Assembly: GCA_038503075.1 (NCBI GenBank)
Contig: JBCAML010000001.1
Location: 1,302,001 to 1,366,000 of the forward strand
Reading direction: 5' to 3'
Source: Gyromitra esculenta
Taxonomy: Eukaryota; Ascomycota; Pezizomycetes; Pezizales; Discinaceae
Length of the DNA stretch: 64,000 nt
Part shown: positions 45,883-59,158 of the stretch, piece after piece
Numbering within the stretch: the first letter of the stretch is position 1
Layout: each line of letters starts with the position of its first letter
The notes under the pieces: generated by a model
What the model saw: the letters and a program-made list of their open reading frames with translations, nothing else
Databases searched by the model: none
What the model was told of the DNA's origin: nothing
Position numbers and translations under genes: made by a program

Positions 45883-47707
45883 AGTAGAGGGTTTTGTGCA
45901 GGGTGCGATGCTTTGCAGAGTATCGGTTTTGCAGTGATAACGCCTGCCAAGACCATGGGTGGATTTCTAATAGCGCAGAGGACTACATCTTAAAGGAAAC
46001 TAAACAGAGGGAGAGTTAAAAATAGTAATCTGGTTATTTCCAGCTGTGATACATGTACCCTCTACTATTTCCAACATCTCCATCGAGTCTTGTGGTGTTG
46101 GAATTAGATATGCCAAGCCTTGAGGCTCAAAAAGCTTAATCTTTCAATGTTTCCTTCCCCTGAAGTTTAGCCAATGAAGAAAGTTGATCGGCTGTACCAC
46201 GTATTTTTTTTATGTAAGCTAGTAAATCTACCCATCATACAACCAAAATACTACTCGATCTGTAGTATTTTTAATACCCAAAATCTCTCCGGAAGAGGCG
46301 GCTCGGCAGTAGGAGTCTCGTACATGTAGGCACGTGTGGTCGCCGAACGATAGAGAAGTGCTCGAGAGAAAGAGATAAAAATCAGGTGTCTCTGATTTCT
46401 CAAGTGATACTAAAAAGTTGGGTCTGGCAACAAACAAGATAACAAGAAACAGTTCATTATATTACCCTCTTAAGGCCTCCCTTCCTATGCTAGGTAAGAC
46501 AAAGTGAATAGGTATAGAATGTTTAGGTACTAGCACCTCTAGAACGAGCCAATAGACATATAAAGCAAAATCAAGGATTTCCGGGGGCCAATGTCGAGAC
46601 AATTCAGCTACGCAGCAACCACCTGCGGCGGAATAATCTCGGGGCCTCCTACTGGTCTCTCACCCACCCTGGCACGTAGTTGGACGGCGGAGGGACATTA
46701 GTTTACTTCCTCGCAGCGAGTAGCTGTGACATCTAAAATGACCCCGAGCCACCTTCTTCTTGTCATGCAGCCTCAACAACCTAACTGTGAAGGCCTGATT
46801 ATGGTGTCAGTCATTCACCTATCATAGTAAGTTTTCTAAACCTTTTGGCTTGGTGATCGAAACAGGGTTGATACTTAATGAACTCTAGGATTAGTCTTAC
46901 AAGTCTGCCCTGGTAGCTCTTATTCGCATCTTAAGCTTTCCTGGAACTCGAGTGCCACGGTCGTGATTCTGCAAAACTAGACGACGGGGGTGTGTTGCGG
47001 AGAGTCCGCTTTACTAGGTACGTGATAGTAGGGTGACTGAAACAACTGGCTAACGTAAGCTTTACCATAGCTGCTCAAGGGTGGCATGTTGGCGAAGACA
47101 GTTTTCCAGGATTCAAGTTACTGAATGATGTAGGCCTATACTCCAGGCTCGAGTCGGTAACGGGGCAACCGAAAAACTGCAATGGACTACCACAGAACAA
47201 CGAATCAGTTTTACACGGAATGGAAGCATACTATACCTTTCCTATCGGATGGGAGGATAGGAGTTGCAGCTTTGCAGAAAACAAAACCCCTTTGATGGAT
47301 ACCGGTCGATTTGGTCAAACAAAAGCAAGAGTTTTGGACAAGGCGTGGAAATTGGCAAGCTTGCCAACATGCGCTAGCGACTGTCTGGGGTTCGCTTCAG
47401 GGTGGTCCACGGTTGCACAACCTAATTGTCGTTGGTTCCCTCCCGGCGGCGCGTCCTCTTTGCAGCACGTCGTCTACACGTTGCCCGTTCCACGATTTGA
47501 GCTTTCCCTCTCAACCTTCCCTCCGCTGTTGCCCCTCCATCCCTCCCCCATCATCCCCTTTTCACAGTTTTCTCATCTGACCACGGCTCAGCTGCTGTTC
47601 ATCTGCCCCTCCGGGCTCTCTTTCTCTGTATCCATAGGCTCTAGCTTGCAGGATTAAGTATACGACCACTAATCAATTGCTCGCCCGCGTAATCCCCCAC
47701 CGCCATA
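45883..47707. other. divergent intergenic region (COQ2 / JmjC gene)
   Basis: About 1.8 kb between two start codons. The last 300 bp before 47708 are pyrimidine-rich, as in many fungal promoters and leaders. A 145-codon plus frame at 47220-47657 runs through this leader and has no family features. TACATGTA palindromes lie at 46050 and 46321, on the COQ2 side. Confidence 0.5.
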
Positions 47708-50700
47708 ATGGTTTCCGCGGCAAATAAGCTGGATCGGGTGAAGAATCGTGCTCCATTTCACCCGATTTCCCCCGACCTCGATATCGACAAGCTTGTTTCA
47801 AGCTGCTCAAACTTCCATATCGTTGAACGAGTGGACGCTCGAACAATCACCGAGGAAACTATGGAATCCCTACGCCTAATAATCCAATCTCATGTGATTG
47901 AGGGTGGAAAACCGCTTGTTCTGGATAATTGGCATCTGCGGCCTGATTGGCCGAGCTGGATCTTTAATCCAGACTGGCTGAAAAAAAACCATGGAAATGA
48001 AGGTTCGTTTTCCGTCTTGCTTCCAAGACACGAGTGATGGTATCAAACCATCCTATCAGCTAGCCTGCTGATATTTTGTTCAAATCAGCTATCAACGTCC
48101 GAGATATACCGTCTCAAACTGACATGCCTATGACGTTGAAACATTACCTCAATAATCTCGGATTTTTAACAGCAAAGTTCAACCCAGAAAGTTTCAATGG
48201 TTCGCAACAGCGATTGTATGCCAAAGATATTGATTGCCCACCGGCTTGGCACCAAGCACTTCAGAAAGTGCTCCCGGAGTGCACTTTATATCTTTCACCA
48301 GCCGATCTTATGTCCTCTCTTCCTCCCCCAGCTCGTGCAGAGAATCTAATGTGCTACTTCGGGCATGAAGGAACTTATACACCTGCTCATAAAGAAATGT
48401 GTGCATCCCTGGGACAAAACATCATGGTTCACACGTCTATTGGGGCCAACCCGGGCTCATCCATATGGTTTATGACTGCATCTGGGGATCGGGATCTGGT
48501 AGCGGAATACTGGCTAGGGGGCCTCGGACACGATATTGAGGTTGAATCCCATTTCGCTTCTATTGATGCCTTTAAGGAGGCGCCATTCCCCGTCTACATT
48601 ATCGAGCAAAAACTTGGTGATTATATTTTGGTCCCTCCGTTGGCCCCACATCAAGTCTGGAATCGTGGTGAGGCGACTATGAAGGTTGCATGGAATCGCA
48701 CGACCCCAGAAACCTTAGAGCTTGCGATCTGGGAATCTCTTCCTAAATCTAGACTTGTCTGTCGTGATGAGCAGTACAAGAATAAGGCGATCATCTACGA
48801 AACCTTGAAGGGATACTACCAAATCCTCTCCAATGAGGATAACAACCACAGTAGCAACCGCGATGAAGGTAGTCCTCGAGAGAAAATGAAGGTGGATTTC
48901 CGCAAACTTTTCGAACTTTTCAATACGATTCTACTAGACGAAAATTTTTCGCTTGACCTCTGCGACGACATGGACGTCGAAAAAATCCCCAATGAGTTCA
49001 ATGTGACATGCTCATTTTGTAGGGGCAATATCTTCAACCGTTTCCTTTCTTGCAGAAATTGCATTCCTCCTTCCGGTGAGGGAGAAGAAGACGATGTATA
49101 TGATGTTTGTCTTGAATGCTATGCCCGAGGCAGAAGTTGTGGCTGTATCTCAAAGCTCTATTGGGTGGAGCAGCATGATTGGCAGACGCTTGTCAGGGAT
49201 CACGATAGATTCAGGCAATTGGTTATATCTCTTGATGGTACTATATCAGATGAAAGCCCTCTGGAGTTCGACACTGCTTTCGAATATCTTGGGAGGAAAA
49301 CGCTGGCATGGGTCTGTCAAGAACAGCTCGAGCGTCGGCCTTTCGTAGATATTACTAAAGATCCGATTTTAGAAGATATTGTAAGTGTTGTTTTTGTTAT
49401 TCTATTTAGGCATATCTAACGGTTTTTGGTATAGGATGACGAGGAAGATATAAAGCGCAAGAAGAAACTCGGCTTGCTTGTGAGCTGCCATGTTTGTAAG
49501 ATCCGTCACCCGAACTGGAAAGTCGCGCAATGCAGCGATTGTACCAAGGCATATTGCTTTGGAAACCTTTGGCGGGCGTTTGATATTGACCCATTTGATG
49601 TGAGACTCTCCTTTCCCTCCTGCTTGAATTTTCTTCTCATGTCTCAAATTTAGGTACTTTCGGATCAAACGTGGAAATGCCCCGTGTGTCTTGGGATCTG
49701 TTCATGTGGTCATTGCCGCAAGCTTGGCAAAACTCGCCCTTATGAACCAAAAGGGACGATGCTTGGGGCCTCAACAAAGCACGTGGCTGATCCGCGCAGT
49801 GTACAAAGCCTCGTGGATTTCTCTAGGGGAAACTTCGGATGGCTCCAGCCAGAGCATGTAGAATCACTAAAGCGAAAGCGTACTTCAATATCTACAGATT
49901 CAACTGACAACGGCGAGGGAAGCTCAAGAAGCCTTAATCAGTCACCTCACGTATATCGTCTCCCCCTTGGCGCCTATAATGGTGAGGATGATGAAGTGGC
50001 AGATCATGGCTACGCTGCTGATAATATTGCCGGAATCCCAATCGACCCTAGCCTTGAGAGAAACGAGGCTCCTGTGAAGAACCATTACCCTCGTGCTAAC
50101 TCGTTCGGTTCTAACTTGGGCGCTGGTGGCAATGATATGGGTGGGAACGGTCAGTACACCAGCAATGATTCTTCAGTGGCTTTGGTAGAAAGAGTGCATT
50201 CCCTTCTATTTCTGTCACTATGAGGGTATGATTCTGACGAGCTTGTTTAGGACTACTTATCGCGGGCGAAGACTGGGGTAGTAGGGGGCGTACAAGGTCC
50301 GGAGGGGGAACCGAGAACAAGAGAAAGACCGCAAAATAAACATAATTTTTTTCCATACCCTAAGGATATGTTAACAGGGGCTTTGCCGTCGAGAGGGCGG
50401 GAAAGCCCATATAATACCCATCTTTACCAACCCGATAGCTATCATTCTGAAGTTCATAGTTTATCGGATAAACCAGAATTTAAAACTCCAAGGGGAGAAA
50501 TTCAACCCTATCGTCGTCGTCAGTCTTTCCCACAGGGCTTAAATTCTGATGATCATAGCCTGTCACTATGGCCCGAGATGAGCTCTTTGGAGAAAGATCC
50601 TGCAGCATTCATTGCAGCAGCTGGTTTGAACATGCTATCTTCGGGTGTGGGCTCACAAGATCCCAACGAGTCCTCTCCAGGGCCAATAGTAAACCAACAG

Positions 50701-52587
50701 TCGGAAATCCCATCAACTTGGCCAACTACGTCTACTGTTTCTGTTACGGCGTTTGCACAAGATGAGGACACTTACGATGACTATCCCAACCAAAATTCCT
50801 TCCAACACGTAGCAGTTCAGTCGCACATACTCGACCACCGAGAAGATGCCCCCTTCACATTCCAAGAACCCCTAACCTCCTCCTCCCACGAAAACTATCG
50901 CCCCATCCGATATACTTCGCAGGTTTCTATTACTGCCACAAATAGACAACGCAAAAGCACGGGCCCATCAGGCGACATCTTTACCTCTGCTAGTAGCATC
51001 ATCGGGAATAGCGGCGACATAGTCATAACACAGCCAACGAAGCCAATGAGAGAGATGATAGTTAGCGATTGGGTCAAGAAACAGAAACTAATTAAAACCA
51101 AATTGGCGAATTTGAAGGGTAGAAGGAGGAATAGGAAGAGTTTAGTCGTGGCACTAAAGCTGGGAAGAGAAGGGTGGAAAAAATGGGAAGAGCAGAAAGT
51201 TGAGCCAGACCTAATCACAAAAGAGTTGATTTTAGGTGGTGGGAAGGTGCACAGAGTGCTGGTTGGAAAGGCAGGAAGTGGCGATGTTACAGATAGAGGA
51301 AGAAGCATATCCGCCGCTGCTAGTACAAACGCTGGTGAATACGCAAGCGGAAATGCAACTGGGATCGGTCAACCAAGGAAGCGCGGCAGAGGGCGGCCGA
51401 GAAAGAATCCATACACTATGCCCATAGATGTGGACCAGGATAGCGAGAAGGAGTACGAAGATGATGAACCGGAGGTGATACCGCAACCGAAGACACGAAA
51501 GAGGGAAAGTGCTTGGATGGCAAGGAAACGAGAAGAAGAAGAGAGGGAGGAAGCAGCAAATGCGATCGAAAACGAAAAGCGTGCGAAAGAGAAGGCTATC
51601 AAAGATAAAGAGAAGGCACGACTGAAGGCGATCGAAGACGAAAACCGGAGAGTAGAGGAAGAGAGGCAAAGAAGGGAAGATGCGAAGGAGGCAGTCGAGG
51701 AAGAGAAACGACGAAAAGAACAAGAGCGGTTACAGGCGATTGAAGACGAGAAGAATAGGGAAGAGGCAGAAAAGCGAAGAGCGTACCAAGAAGCTAAGAA
51801 GGTGGCTGCGAAAACGGCTGAGGGTCAATTCAATGAAGCCTGGGGTTACGACAGCGAGGAGGAATACGGATATGATCGCTACTCGGAAGAAAGAGAGCAA
51901 GAGGCGGCAGTAGAAAAAGAGGTAGGTATATGGGTGGTGGGAGAAGAGAAACGCTGGTGGGAGTCGAAATTGCCTGGCTCAAACTTTGCTATTGCCGTCG
52001 AGCGACGACCGGGTTACCACTGGAAGACGAAATATATAACAGAAGCTGAATTGGCCCTGAGAACCAGTGAACCAAATGAGCTGGAGATGCTCACACCTTC
52101 GATGACCAAAACCCCAAATTCTAAGCAACCCACAACGAGTAGCCAGAATACCTGGAAGAAATCAATGGCTGCTGGAATCACGAGAGATATCGCTTCAATA
52201 ATCCAACCTCGCCGAAAGTCTACAACAAAAGTAACGCTAGCCCAGAAATATATCGCTGACTGTGATCTTGATTCGGACGGCGAATACACTGCCAGTAAAT
52301 GGTCACTACGAAAAAAGCAGGCGCAAAAGGCTCGGACTGCTGAAATAGACCAGTCGGGGGGGAGGTTTAAGGATGGATTAAGGAGGAGGAGTGCAATTAC
52401 GAAGTATTCAGATCCGGATGAAGCCTTCGGATACGACAGCAACGCCGCACACCAGAGCGTGGGGACTGATGATGAGTATGCAGAGGGGGCAGAGGAGTAT
52501 GATGAGGTCGAGGTAGATAGGGATCTAGAGGCGGAGGAGGGTTATGATGATAGATGGAAGCGTGGAGGGCGAAAATGGGTATGGTAG
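47708..52587 (+). CDS. JmjC-domain chromatin protein with 4CXXC_R1 zinc finger and AT-hook
   Basis: Five exons (47708-48002, 48089-49380, 49435-49599, 49654-50193, 50251-52587) join in phase to 1,542 residues. The JmjC-type cupin spans about 100-310: the Fe(II) triad is visible as HKE (H199, E201) and the distal H286 in LVPPLAPHQVWN. A Cys-rich segment follows at about 430-475. The zf-4CXXC_R1 domain spans about 546-620 (CHVC, CSDC, CPVC, CSCGHCRKLG), known from the MAO-A repressor R1/CDCA7 family and fungal JmjC proteins. RKRGRGRPRKNP near residue 1140 is an AT-hook. A long charged coiled coil (about 1175-1290) and an acidic tail close it. It is probably a nuclear histone or DNA-linked demethylase or a regulator; activity is inferred only. 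The 57-bp fourth intron must be removed to avoid a stop at 50221. Confidence 0.92.
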
Positions 52588-54524
52588 GAATTGCGCAGTT
52601 TTCAGCTCTAACCTTCGTTTCTCCGCGTTGGTCAGGTGTTCGATTCTAGAAAGCATCTTATTCCCGTTGGTTCCATCCTGGAACCTCTTTTCTCTACTGT
52701 AATTCCTTTTTATTTCCTTTTAGTCGTTTTTTCTAGGCTATCTATTGTGTTTCGGTGTTGAAGGTTTATAGTCATGGGTTCAATTTTAACATAGGCGCTT
52801 TAAGTTTTAGCTTAAAATCTTGTTCCGCTGCCTAGGCAGCAGTGTGAGTGAGATATCTCGGGGGCGAGATGCTGATCATCTATTTAGCTAATGTATACTG
52901 TCGGATTTCGAAGAGAATAAGCCTAATAAGCGTTTATAATCGATTGATAAGTTAACTACAGCGTTAGGATAGTGTCACTTGAGTTCAATTAGCGCAACAA
53001 ATACGAGCTAGCAGACCAGGGTTCCTCGACTCACGATAGTGAATGCCATAGCTGCATGTATCTCAAAATCACATTTTGGGCTTCTTAATCCAGCTTTTAG
53101 AGAGTTCCATATATCTGAAGAGGGTGAGGGTGAGCGAGATTCTCTAGTGGACAAAAGCACAATGGGGGAACAATTCAGTAGAAAGACGTGAAAACTGGGA
53201 CGAAACGAACGATGGATGCATCGGGGCTATGAAAGTAATATTGATGAGATGAAGAGAGGTAAGCGTTCATAAGGAGGGGGGGGTTTATACTTAGAGCGTA
53301 TTCGCTCAACAAGCGCATAACAAGTCCCTTACTATATATAGACCATGTTGCCATTTTGGTACATAGTATTATAAGCCAAATATAAATGCTACGTGACTGT
53401 TACCCGCAGAATACAATGCCATATCACCCACCTTGAACTACTAATTGATGTTGAGTCGACATAAGAGGGAAGCCCGGTTTTAGTCTAGCTGAAAGGACCA
53501 AACTACACGCACACTATAAACTCCCCTTGACACACGAACTTACATGTAATGTACCATTCCAGAGAGAAAAAAAGGGCTTGCTGAGGACTAAGCATGTGAG
53601 ATGGGAAAATCTCGTCAACATACATGTATTCAATATAAATTCCAAAATCAGATATAACTTAGGTCGGGGCTGGCTGGCTGGCTGGGCATCATGGCAGATA
53701 CCCAAGTACATGTAGCCAGGAGGTCAACATCACCAGCCAAAAAAAAACCTTATTGTCGACTTTACGGTTTTTTTCTTCTCTTTCCATATAAGATAGTGAA
53801 ACCTTATGTCGTATACTTAAAGACCCGATTGCGATGCCCCAAAAGTGCTCTTTCAGGTGTCTACGCAGTAACCCTTAGTTTAGTTGGATTTAACTACGAT
53901 ACATACAACCGGAAAGACGTTCAATGTATCTGTCCAGTTTTACCATAACGCATAGAATACATTGACATCCGCTTTGAACAGCGGTCAATTTCAACCCCCG
54001 CACTCCCAGCCCAGCCTTTGAAGGTAAGATAAAGTTCAAGAAAAAAACAAGGAATTCCCAATAAGGAGGGAGTGGGCAAAAAAAAAAAACACCAAAACGG
54101 TGGGGAAATATAAAGCAGTACAAAAGGAAGAGAGAAAGAAAAAAAAAAGGAGGGAAAAAGAAAAAAAAACCCTGTTCAATTTTACAATTTTCCTCCAATC
54201 TAGTCGAAGATCGAATTATCTGATCATCCGACCTCATGCATCACACATAGCTAGTCTCATAGCTTAACCAGTAGGAAACGTATTGGGCATACTTAAAAGA
54301 GGAAGAGAAAAGAGATAAGGAAAAAAAAGCAAATATTCTGTTTTTGTGGTTACAGACTCGTCTTCTTTCCCCTTCTCTCCCCTCTTGATTCCTTTATTTT
54401 ATGCGTGGATGATATTCTTGCATTTGTTTCTTTTCCTCTCCAGAAATTATATCATTGATCGCCTCCCCCTTTAGCTTACCGTAGCCCCAACATGCTTCAC
54501 ATGTCTACATGTCCAAGGTATAGA
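52588..54524. other. intergenic between convergent genes
   Basis: About 1.9 kb where the JmjC gene and the TFIIA gene converge. No gene is seen. Three TACATGTA palindromes lie within 175 bp (53541, 53621, 53707). Poly-A tracts near 54070-54170 and CT-rich sequence near 54360 probably belong to the 3' flank of the TFIIA transcript. Confidence 0.5.
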
Positions 54525-56164
54525 TTACCACTCATACTCTCCGTTGGCTTTATGGAAAACATATCTAGAAGTAAATAGATTAGCAACACATTCACTCAAA
54601 AGGGCGAGAAGAAAACATACTCCTTCCCATTAATTGTCAACACGCCATCCTTAAGCACACACTTCCACTTATTCTTCGTCCTCTGGACTTTATCATACAT
54701 GCACAGCATGATCTGTGGTACTTCATCCTCATCTTCATTATCGATTTCATCATCTTCAGGATCATCAAGATCGCTGTTAATCGCGTCTTCATCCGCTACT
54801 TCGTCTTCCGACTCACCGTCGAGTTGCGAGATACGGGGCGCAGCAGCATGTGAGGATGAGGACGAGTGGGTTGCAGAAGGATATGGGTATGAAGTAGTTC
54901 CATCAAGGGCGGCTTCGTAAGCATCCTGCTTTCTAGGACGACGGCGCTTCCCAGAAACTTTTGATGAGGAAGGGGTTGTTTTTAATCCCTTCAAGGCGTT
55001 CGCCAACTCTTCGGTAGCCTTCGCGCTCTCACGCTCTGCGGCTCCGATCCGGCGGAGCAATATACGGTCTGCTTCCTCCCTGCTAATATTGCCATAGCCT
55101 TCTATTGGGACGAAATCATCGTCTGCGCCGTCGTGCTGTGGAATGCCGTTCGCTTGTCCGTTGTGCCCGTTCTGCGGTCGCTGCTGAGGCTGGGAAATCC
55201 CTGGCAATACTAACCCGCCCCCCGAAGGCCGTACTTGAAGCGGGTTGTTAAATTTCTGGGCGATGTTCTGGCGGGCTCTCTGTTCTGCTAGTGCGGGATT
55301 ATGAGTTGGGTTACCCGGTGCCGGTGGTGCGTAGATTCCTGGTGACTCCAAGCCAGGCTCACGTTTGATACGGATGTCGCCGCCATTCTGCCCTGGTACA
55401 CCGGCAGAATTTTGGGCGTTGGGTTCTTGCTTGATGCTAGGCTGCTGAGGCTGCTGAGGCTGAGTCTTAGCGGGTGAAGTGGGGGCTGGCGGAGGTGGTG
55501 GAGCGATAACTTCCGGCGGTGTAGGATCCCATGGGAAATGTGCGACATGGAGGTCCGAAAGTCTTTGCTGCCAGACCTGCGATAACAAAGCCTATCGTTA
55601 ACCCAGGTGCCACAAGGACACCAGACTAATAGTGCTAGAAGAAAGAAAAAAGCGATATAACCCAAATAGGCAAGCCTATGTGAGCAAAATACGGGTGAAA
55701 ACAGGGAAATAAAGCAGCAACCATCCCCGGGCAGCATATAAAAGCGACCCCGCAAAAATGGGGTGTGAGGCACATAAAAGGGAAATCGCGGCGCGCCATA
55801 AAAAGGGGATTAGGAGTGGAAGCGAGCGAGCCAGCCAGCCAGCCAAGCGACCAAGAGTGAAATGGAGGATAACAACAAAACGGAATCATTCCAGCCCGAC
55901 TTACCTTCTTCAGTTCTTCCAAGGTCGATGCATTGACGCCAGCCTCCTCGAAGTCGATAACACTGGTATCGATAACCTCTTGAATGATGCGCTGGTAAAC
56001 TTCACCCTGGTTTTCGCTCCATTGCCCGAACCACGAGTCGCACACCAGTCAGCGCGCCCGTAACGGAAGCGAAGAGGTGTACACGAAAAACGAGAACGAT
56101 GGGCGTGTGTAGTGGGGGAGAGGGGTAGAAGAAGAGGAACACTGACAACTAGCTGGTTCGACAT
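54525..56164 (-). CDS. TOA1: transcription initiation factor IIA large subunit
   Basis: Four exons (56147-56164, 55905-56006, 54621-55576, 54525-54564) join in phase to 371 residues. Exon 1 is only 18 nt (MSNQLV), exon 2 supplies GEVYQRIIQEVIDTSVIDFEEAGVN, and exon 3 opens VWQQRLSDLHVAHFPWDP: together these make the N-terminal helices of the TFIIA alpha chain. A Pro/Gln-rich linker and an acidic stretch (DDPEDDEIDNEDEDEVPQ) precede the beta chain, with MLCMYDKVQRTKNKWKCVLKDG. The last 12 codons lie in a separate exon ending YVFHKANGEYEW, the family's usual C-terminus; reading through the intron would give a false VFFSPF end. The protein stabilises TBP on the TATA box in the nucleus. Confidence 0.94.
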
Positions 56165-57744
56165 TTCGTCTAATCTCAGTGAATAATGACAACTGGGAGG
56201 AAGATCTCTTCTTTTTTTTTTTTCTTGGAGGGGGGACGCGATTGTTCGGGACGGATCGCAACAGACAAGCAGGCAGACGGGGGGCGAAACGGAGGCTTCT
56301 AGACGAAGCGATACCGCGAAGGTTGATACGAATATCACAGGCAGACGGTGAACTCTTAGTCTATTGCAGACGAGTGAGAGCTATGGAAGCTTGCGATAGC
56401 GATAGAGCAAGAGTCGGGGAGATTTGCGAGGCCGGAGACAAGCTCTATTCCTTTGAGGCCTGTAGTGTCTCTGGTGATAGTGTCTGGAGCCCGCTGGAAT
56501 TTGGAGGGTGAAAGCCGCGGTTAGTCATCGCTGTCTTGGCGATGGAAGACGAAGAGCCGCAGCGCCCCTCAGCCTCCATCAAGCCATACTGCAGGGCGGC
56601 AAAGGGCAGAGAGCGCTCTTTTTTGTGTTTCCGTTTTGTTTGTGTTGATGTCCATGTTTCGTCCAGTCCAGTCCAGTCCACCAGCCGACGATGGTCTCTG
56701 CCCATCCGTGTACCTACCTAGAGTACATCTACACGTACCTGTATCTACAGACGCCAGGCCTAAAACCAGAAGCTGGACATGTCAGTAACATGGACCATCA
56801 CGTATGGATACCGGTGCACAACCAGCCCGTCCTTCTCCTGCTCCCGTCGGACTGGCAGCAAAGGTTCCTCCTGCACGAAACTGCGGGGGATCATCCGTGT
56901 CCAGAGACGCTGCGTGGCTTGAACGCTTGTTCCGCTGCCAAGCCCCACCTGCCAAGCCTGGCATGACGCCTCAGCCATCAGCCAATAACCAGCGCCAGAC
57001 GGTGACGAGAGATGACATCAGACTCGGGCTCCGTGATAGTGACGGCATACTCTCCCCCACCGCGAAACAACTTGCCTGCGAAAAAAAAGCGGAACTGAAG
57101 AAACATCTGCCCCTCCTCTTGTGGCTTGAAAGCGGAATAAAGTTGCGCAGGAGACAAGGAATTCACGAGAAAGCCTTCCGCCCCCTGGATCAAGAGGAAT
57201 GCCATTCGACCAAGGCACAATCCACAGTTGGTTCGGAGGTAGACCAGGTACACGGCCGAATTCCAGGGAGAAGAACCGAGGTTAGGCAGAAGTTATGGGA
57301 TGGGTATGCGGTCATAGGTGCATCTGAGTGCGTTCAATCGTCACTTAAATAGCTTCTCCCATCCCTCCGAGTCTTCTCTTCCTTCTCGCCATCCTGTACT
57401 CCATACACACTCATCTACTCAATCAAATCTCGCGAATCATTTTTTCCACAATCTAAACACTCGTAATTACTCGATCCTCAACAATGGCATCGTCAGTTTC
57501 CCCAGATCACTTGTCAATTGGGGCTACGGTAGCAGGAATAGAGTGTATTTAAACAAGCAGTTTTGCCAAATCTCCTTGTATATCGAACACTGTATTCTTG
57601 CTATTATGTAGTCCCGTTTTGCCACGAAACAACACCACGATATCAACTGCTAACAAATCTCACAGTCTCCACTATCTTCCTCCCGTCAAGCCTTCCGCCG
57701 TTGCCCTTGGCACAATCTTCACCCACACCACCAACCTCGCTGTC
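56165..57744. other. divergent intergenic region (TFIIA / small membrane protein)
   Basis: About 1.6 kb between two start codons. Open frames on both strands around 56760-57350, the longest 182 codons, overlap each other and lack domains. A (CCAGT)n tract lies near 56663-56680. CT-rich sequence before 57745 looks like the leader of the downstream gene. Confidence 0.5.
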
Positions 57745-58181
57745 ATGGCTCCCTTATTCGGCGATGCCTACCACAAGGCTATGAACGCCGACACCAAACA
57801 GGAGTTTATCAAGTCTAAGGAAGCAGCCAAGACAGCAACTCTTTGGGGCTCCAATTTCCTTGGCTCCGGTGTCCAGACATACGCTATTGCAGCACTACTT
57901 ACCCAGACTGGCGTTTTGACTTACAAGGGAGCGGCGTACGTCGGTGCGCTGATCTTCGCCGCTACTAGTGTGCCAACAGTATGTTCCCTCCCTTCTCACC
58001 ATCAGTACGAGAGATAGATTCTAATCAGTATGCTATATAGGTCGTCTCACAGCTATTTCAGGAACGCCGTCCTGCGGAATACATTGCCATCCGTGCGGCT
58101 GCTGGTATGGTCGAGACCGTTGGCCTGTCGGTCTTTTTGACTTGGTGGGGGATCCGTCCCGCGCACGATCTGCTTAGATAA
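57745..58181 (+). CDS. small multi-pass membrane protein, DUF1761-like
   Basis: Two exons (57745-57978, 58041-58181) with a 62-bp intron give 124 residues. The ATG chosen yields MAPLFGDAYHKAMNADTKQE; upstream codons in the same frame look non-coding. Three or four hydrophobic segments follow: WGSNFLGSGVQTYAIAALL, GAAYVGALIFAATSVPTVV, and GMVETVGLSVFLTWWGI, with a conserved-looking TYKGAAYVGAL turn and QLFQERRPAEYIAIRAAAG loop. This matches small fungal membrane proteins often labelled DUF1761; the family tag is from memory and function is unknown. The gene appears intact. Confidence 0.8.
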
Positions 58182-59158
58182 GTAATTCGTAGGTATGATA
58201 GGGGAAACGGTTTATTTTGTATAGTTTTTTGTAGTATGAAAGACATTGAGCGACTAGTAGTCAAACGGGGATTTGGATATTATTTCAAGTAAATATTGCA
58301 AAGTGTACTTCTGGTGATTGGGGAATTGAAAGGGAGTTTTATTTATCTTTTTATTTTGCGTATTCGTAGTTTTGTAAGGTAAATCTCTCCCCGTCCGTGA
58401 TATTTTCGCTAGAAAACCCATTATCGCTGCTGAAGAGGTTGACTCGTAACGCGTCCTTAAAGAGTGACTCGCATTGTAACCAACAGCCAAACAGTGAATG
58501 GCCCAGTCTATCTGATAATAACCCTCCGAAATATTAATCAGGATAACTGCATCGCCGTCACCAACACATGTATTATCGAATTAAGATTTGTCGTAACCTC
58601 AACATCACTTTCAATCATACGTTATCACTCGTAGGTAAATTTTCTGATATTTCTTTGGACACAATAACCTAATAATACCAAGCACAAAAATGGTATGAAG
58701 CATATGTGGGCTCACCATCGCCTACTTCGCTGGCACGCATACATGTAGCTTACATACATACCATCTTTAACGTATATTACAGAGCCTCCATTGAGCAAGA
58801 TTGCAGTAAGAAGGCTATAAGACGCCGCGCGTGTCTATACTTTTCGTCGCCTTGACTTCATCTTTCTTTAGCCGTTCAGTGTTTTCATACTTGGTATATT
58901 CCAAGAAGCTGTCCGTCAGTCTATTGTGAATACTGCTATAGCTCAACGGGTAACTTATAGGAGTGTATCCTAGACTCGCATTCTGGCTTCTGGGTTTATT
59001 TTTACAATATTTTTGAGTTTTGAGACCAGGTTATTTGGGTTTTATCACCGAATCTTTCGTTTGATCATATTTTTTTTAAATTTTTGTCAGGTATGTTATA
59101 TATAACGCTAGCGATGTTGATCCAATGCATTATAGGTAATTAGAAAATAATACCTAAA
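58182..59158. other. intergenic between convergent genes
   Basis: About 980 bp with no gene. It holds likely 3' untranslated parts of both neighbours, and a TACATGTA palindrome at 58740. A tRNA-like run near 58937-58990 was considered and rejected. Confidence 0.45.

Noticed and set aside
47220..47657. 145-codon plus frame just before the JmjC gene
   Set aside because: Pyrimidine-rich, no domain, and separated by a stop from the JmjC start; most likely its 5' leader.
56804..57352. 182-codon frame upstream of the DUF1761-like gene
   Set aside because: It overlaps open frames on the other strand, has no domain or biased codon pattern, and sits in a divergent promoter region.
58937..58992. Possible tRNA (TAGCTCAACGGGTAA resembles an A-box)
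   Set aside because: No matching acceptor stem or B-box (GGTTCGAATCC-like) at the right spacing, so I do not call it.
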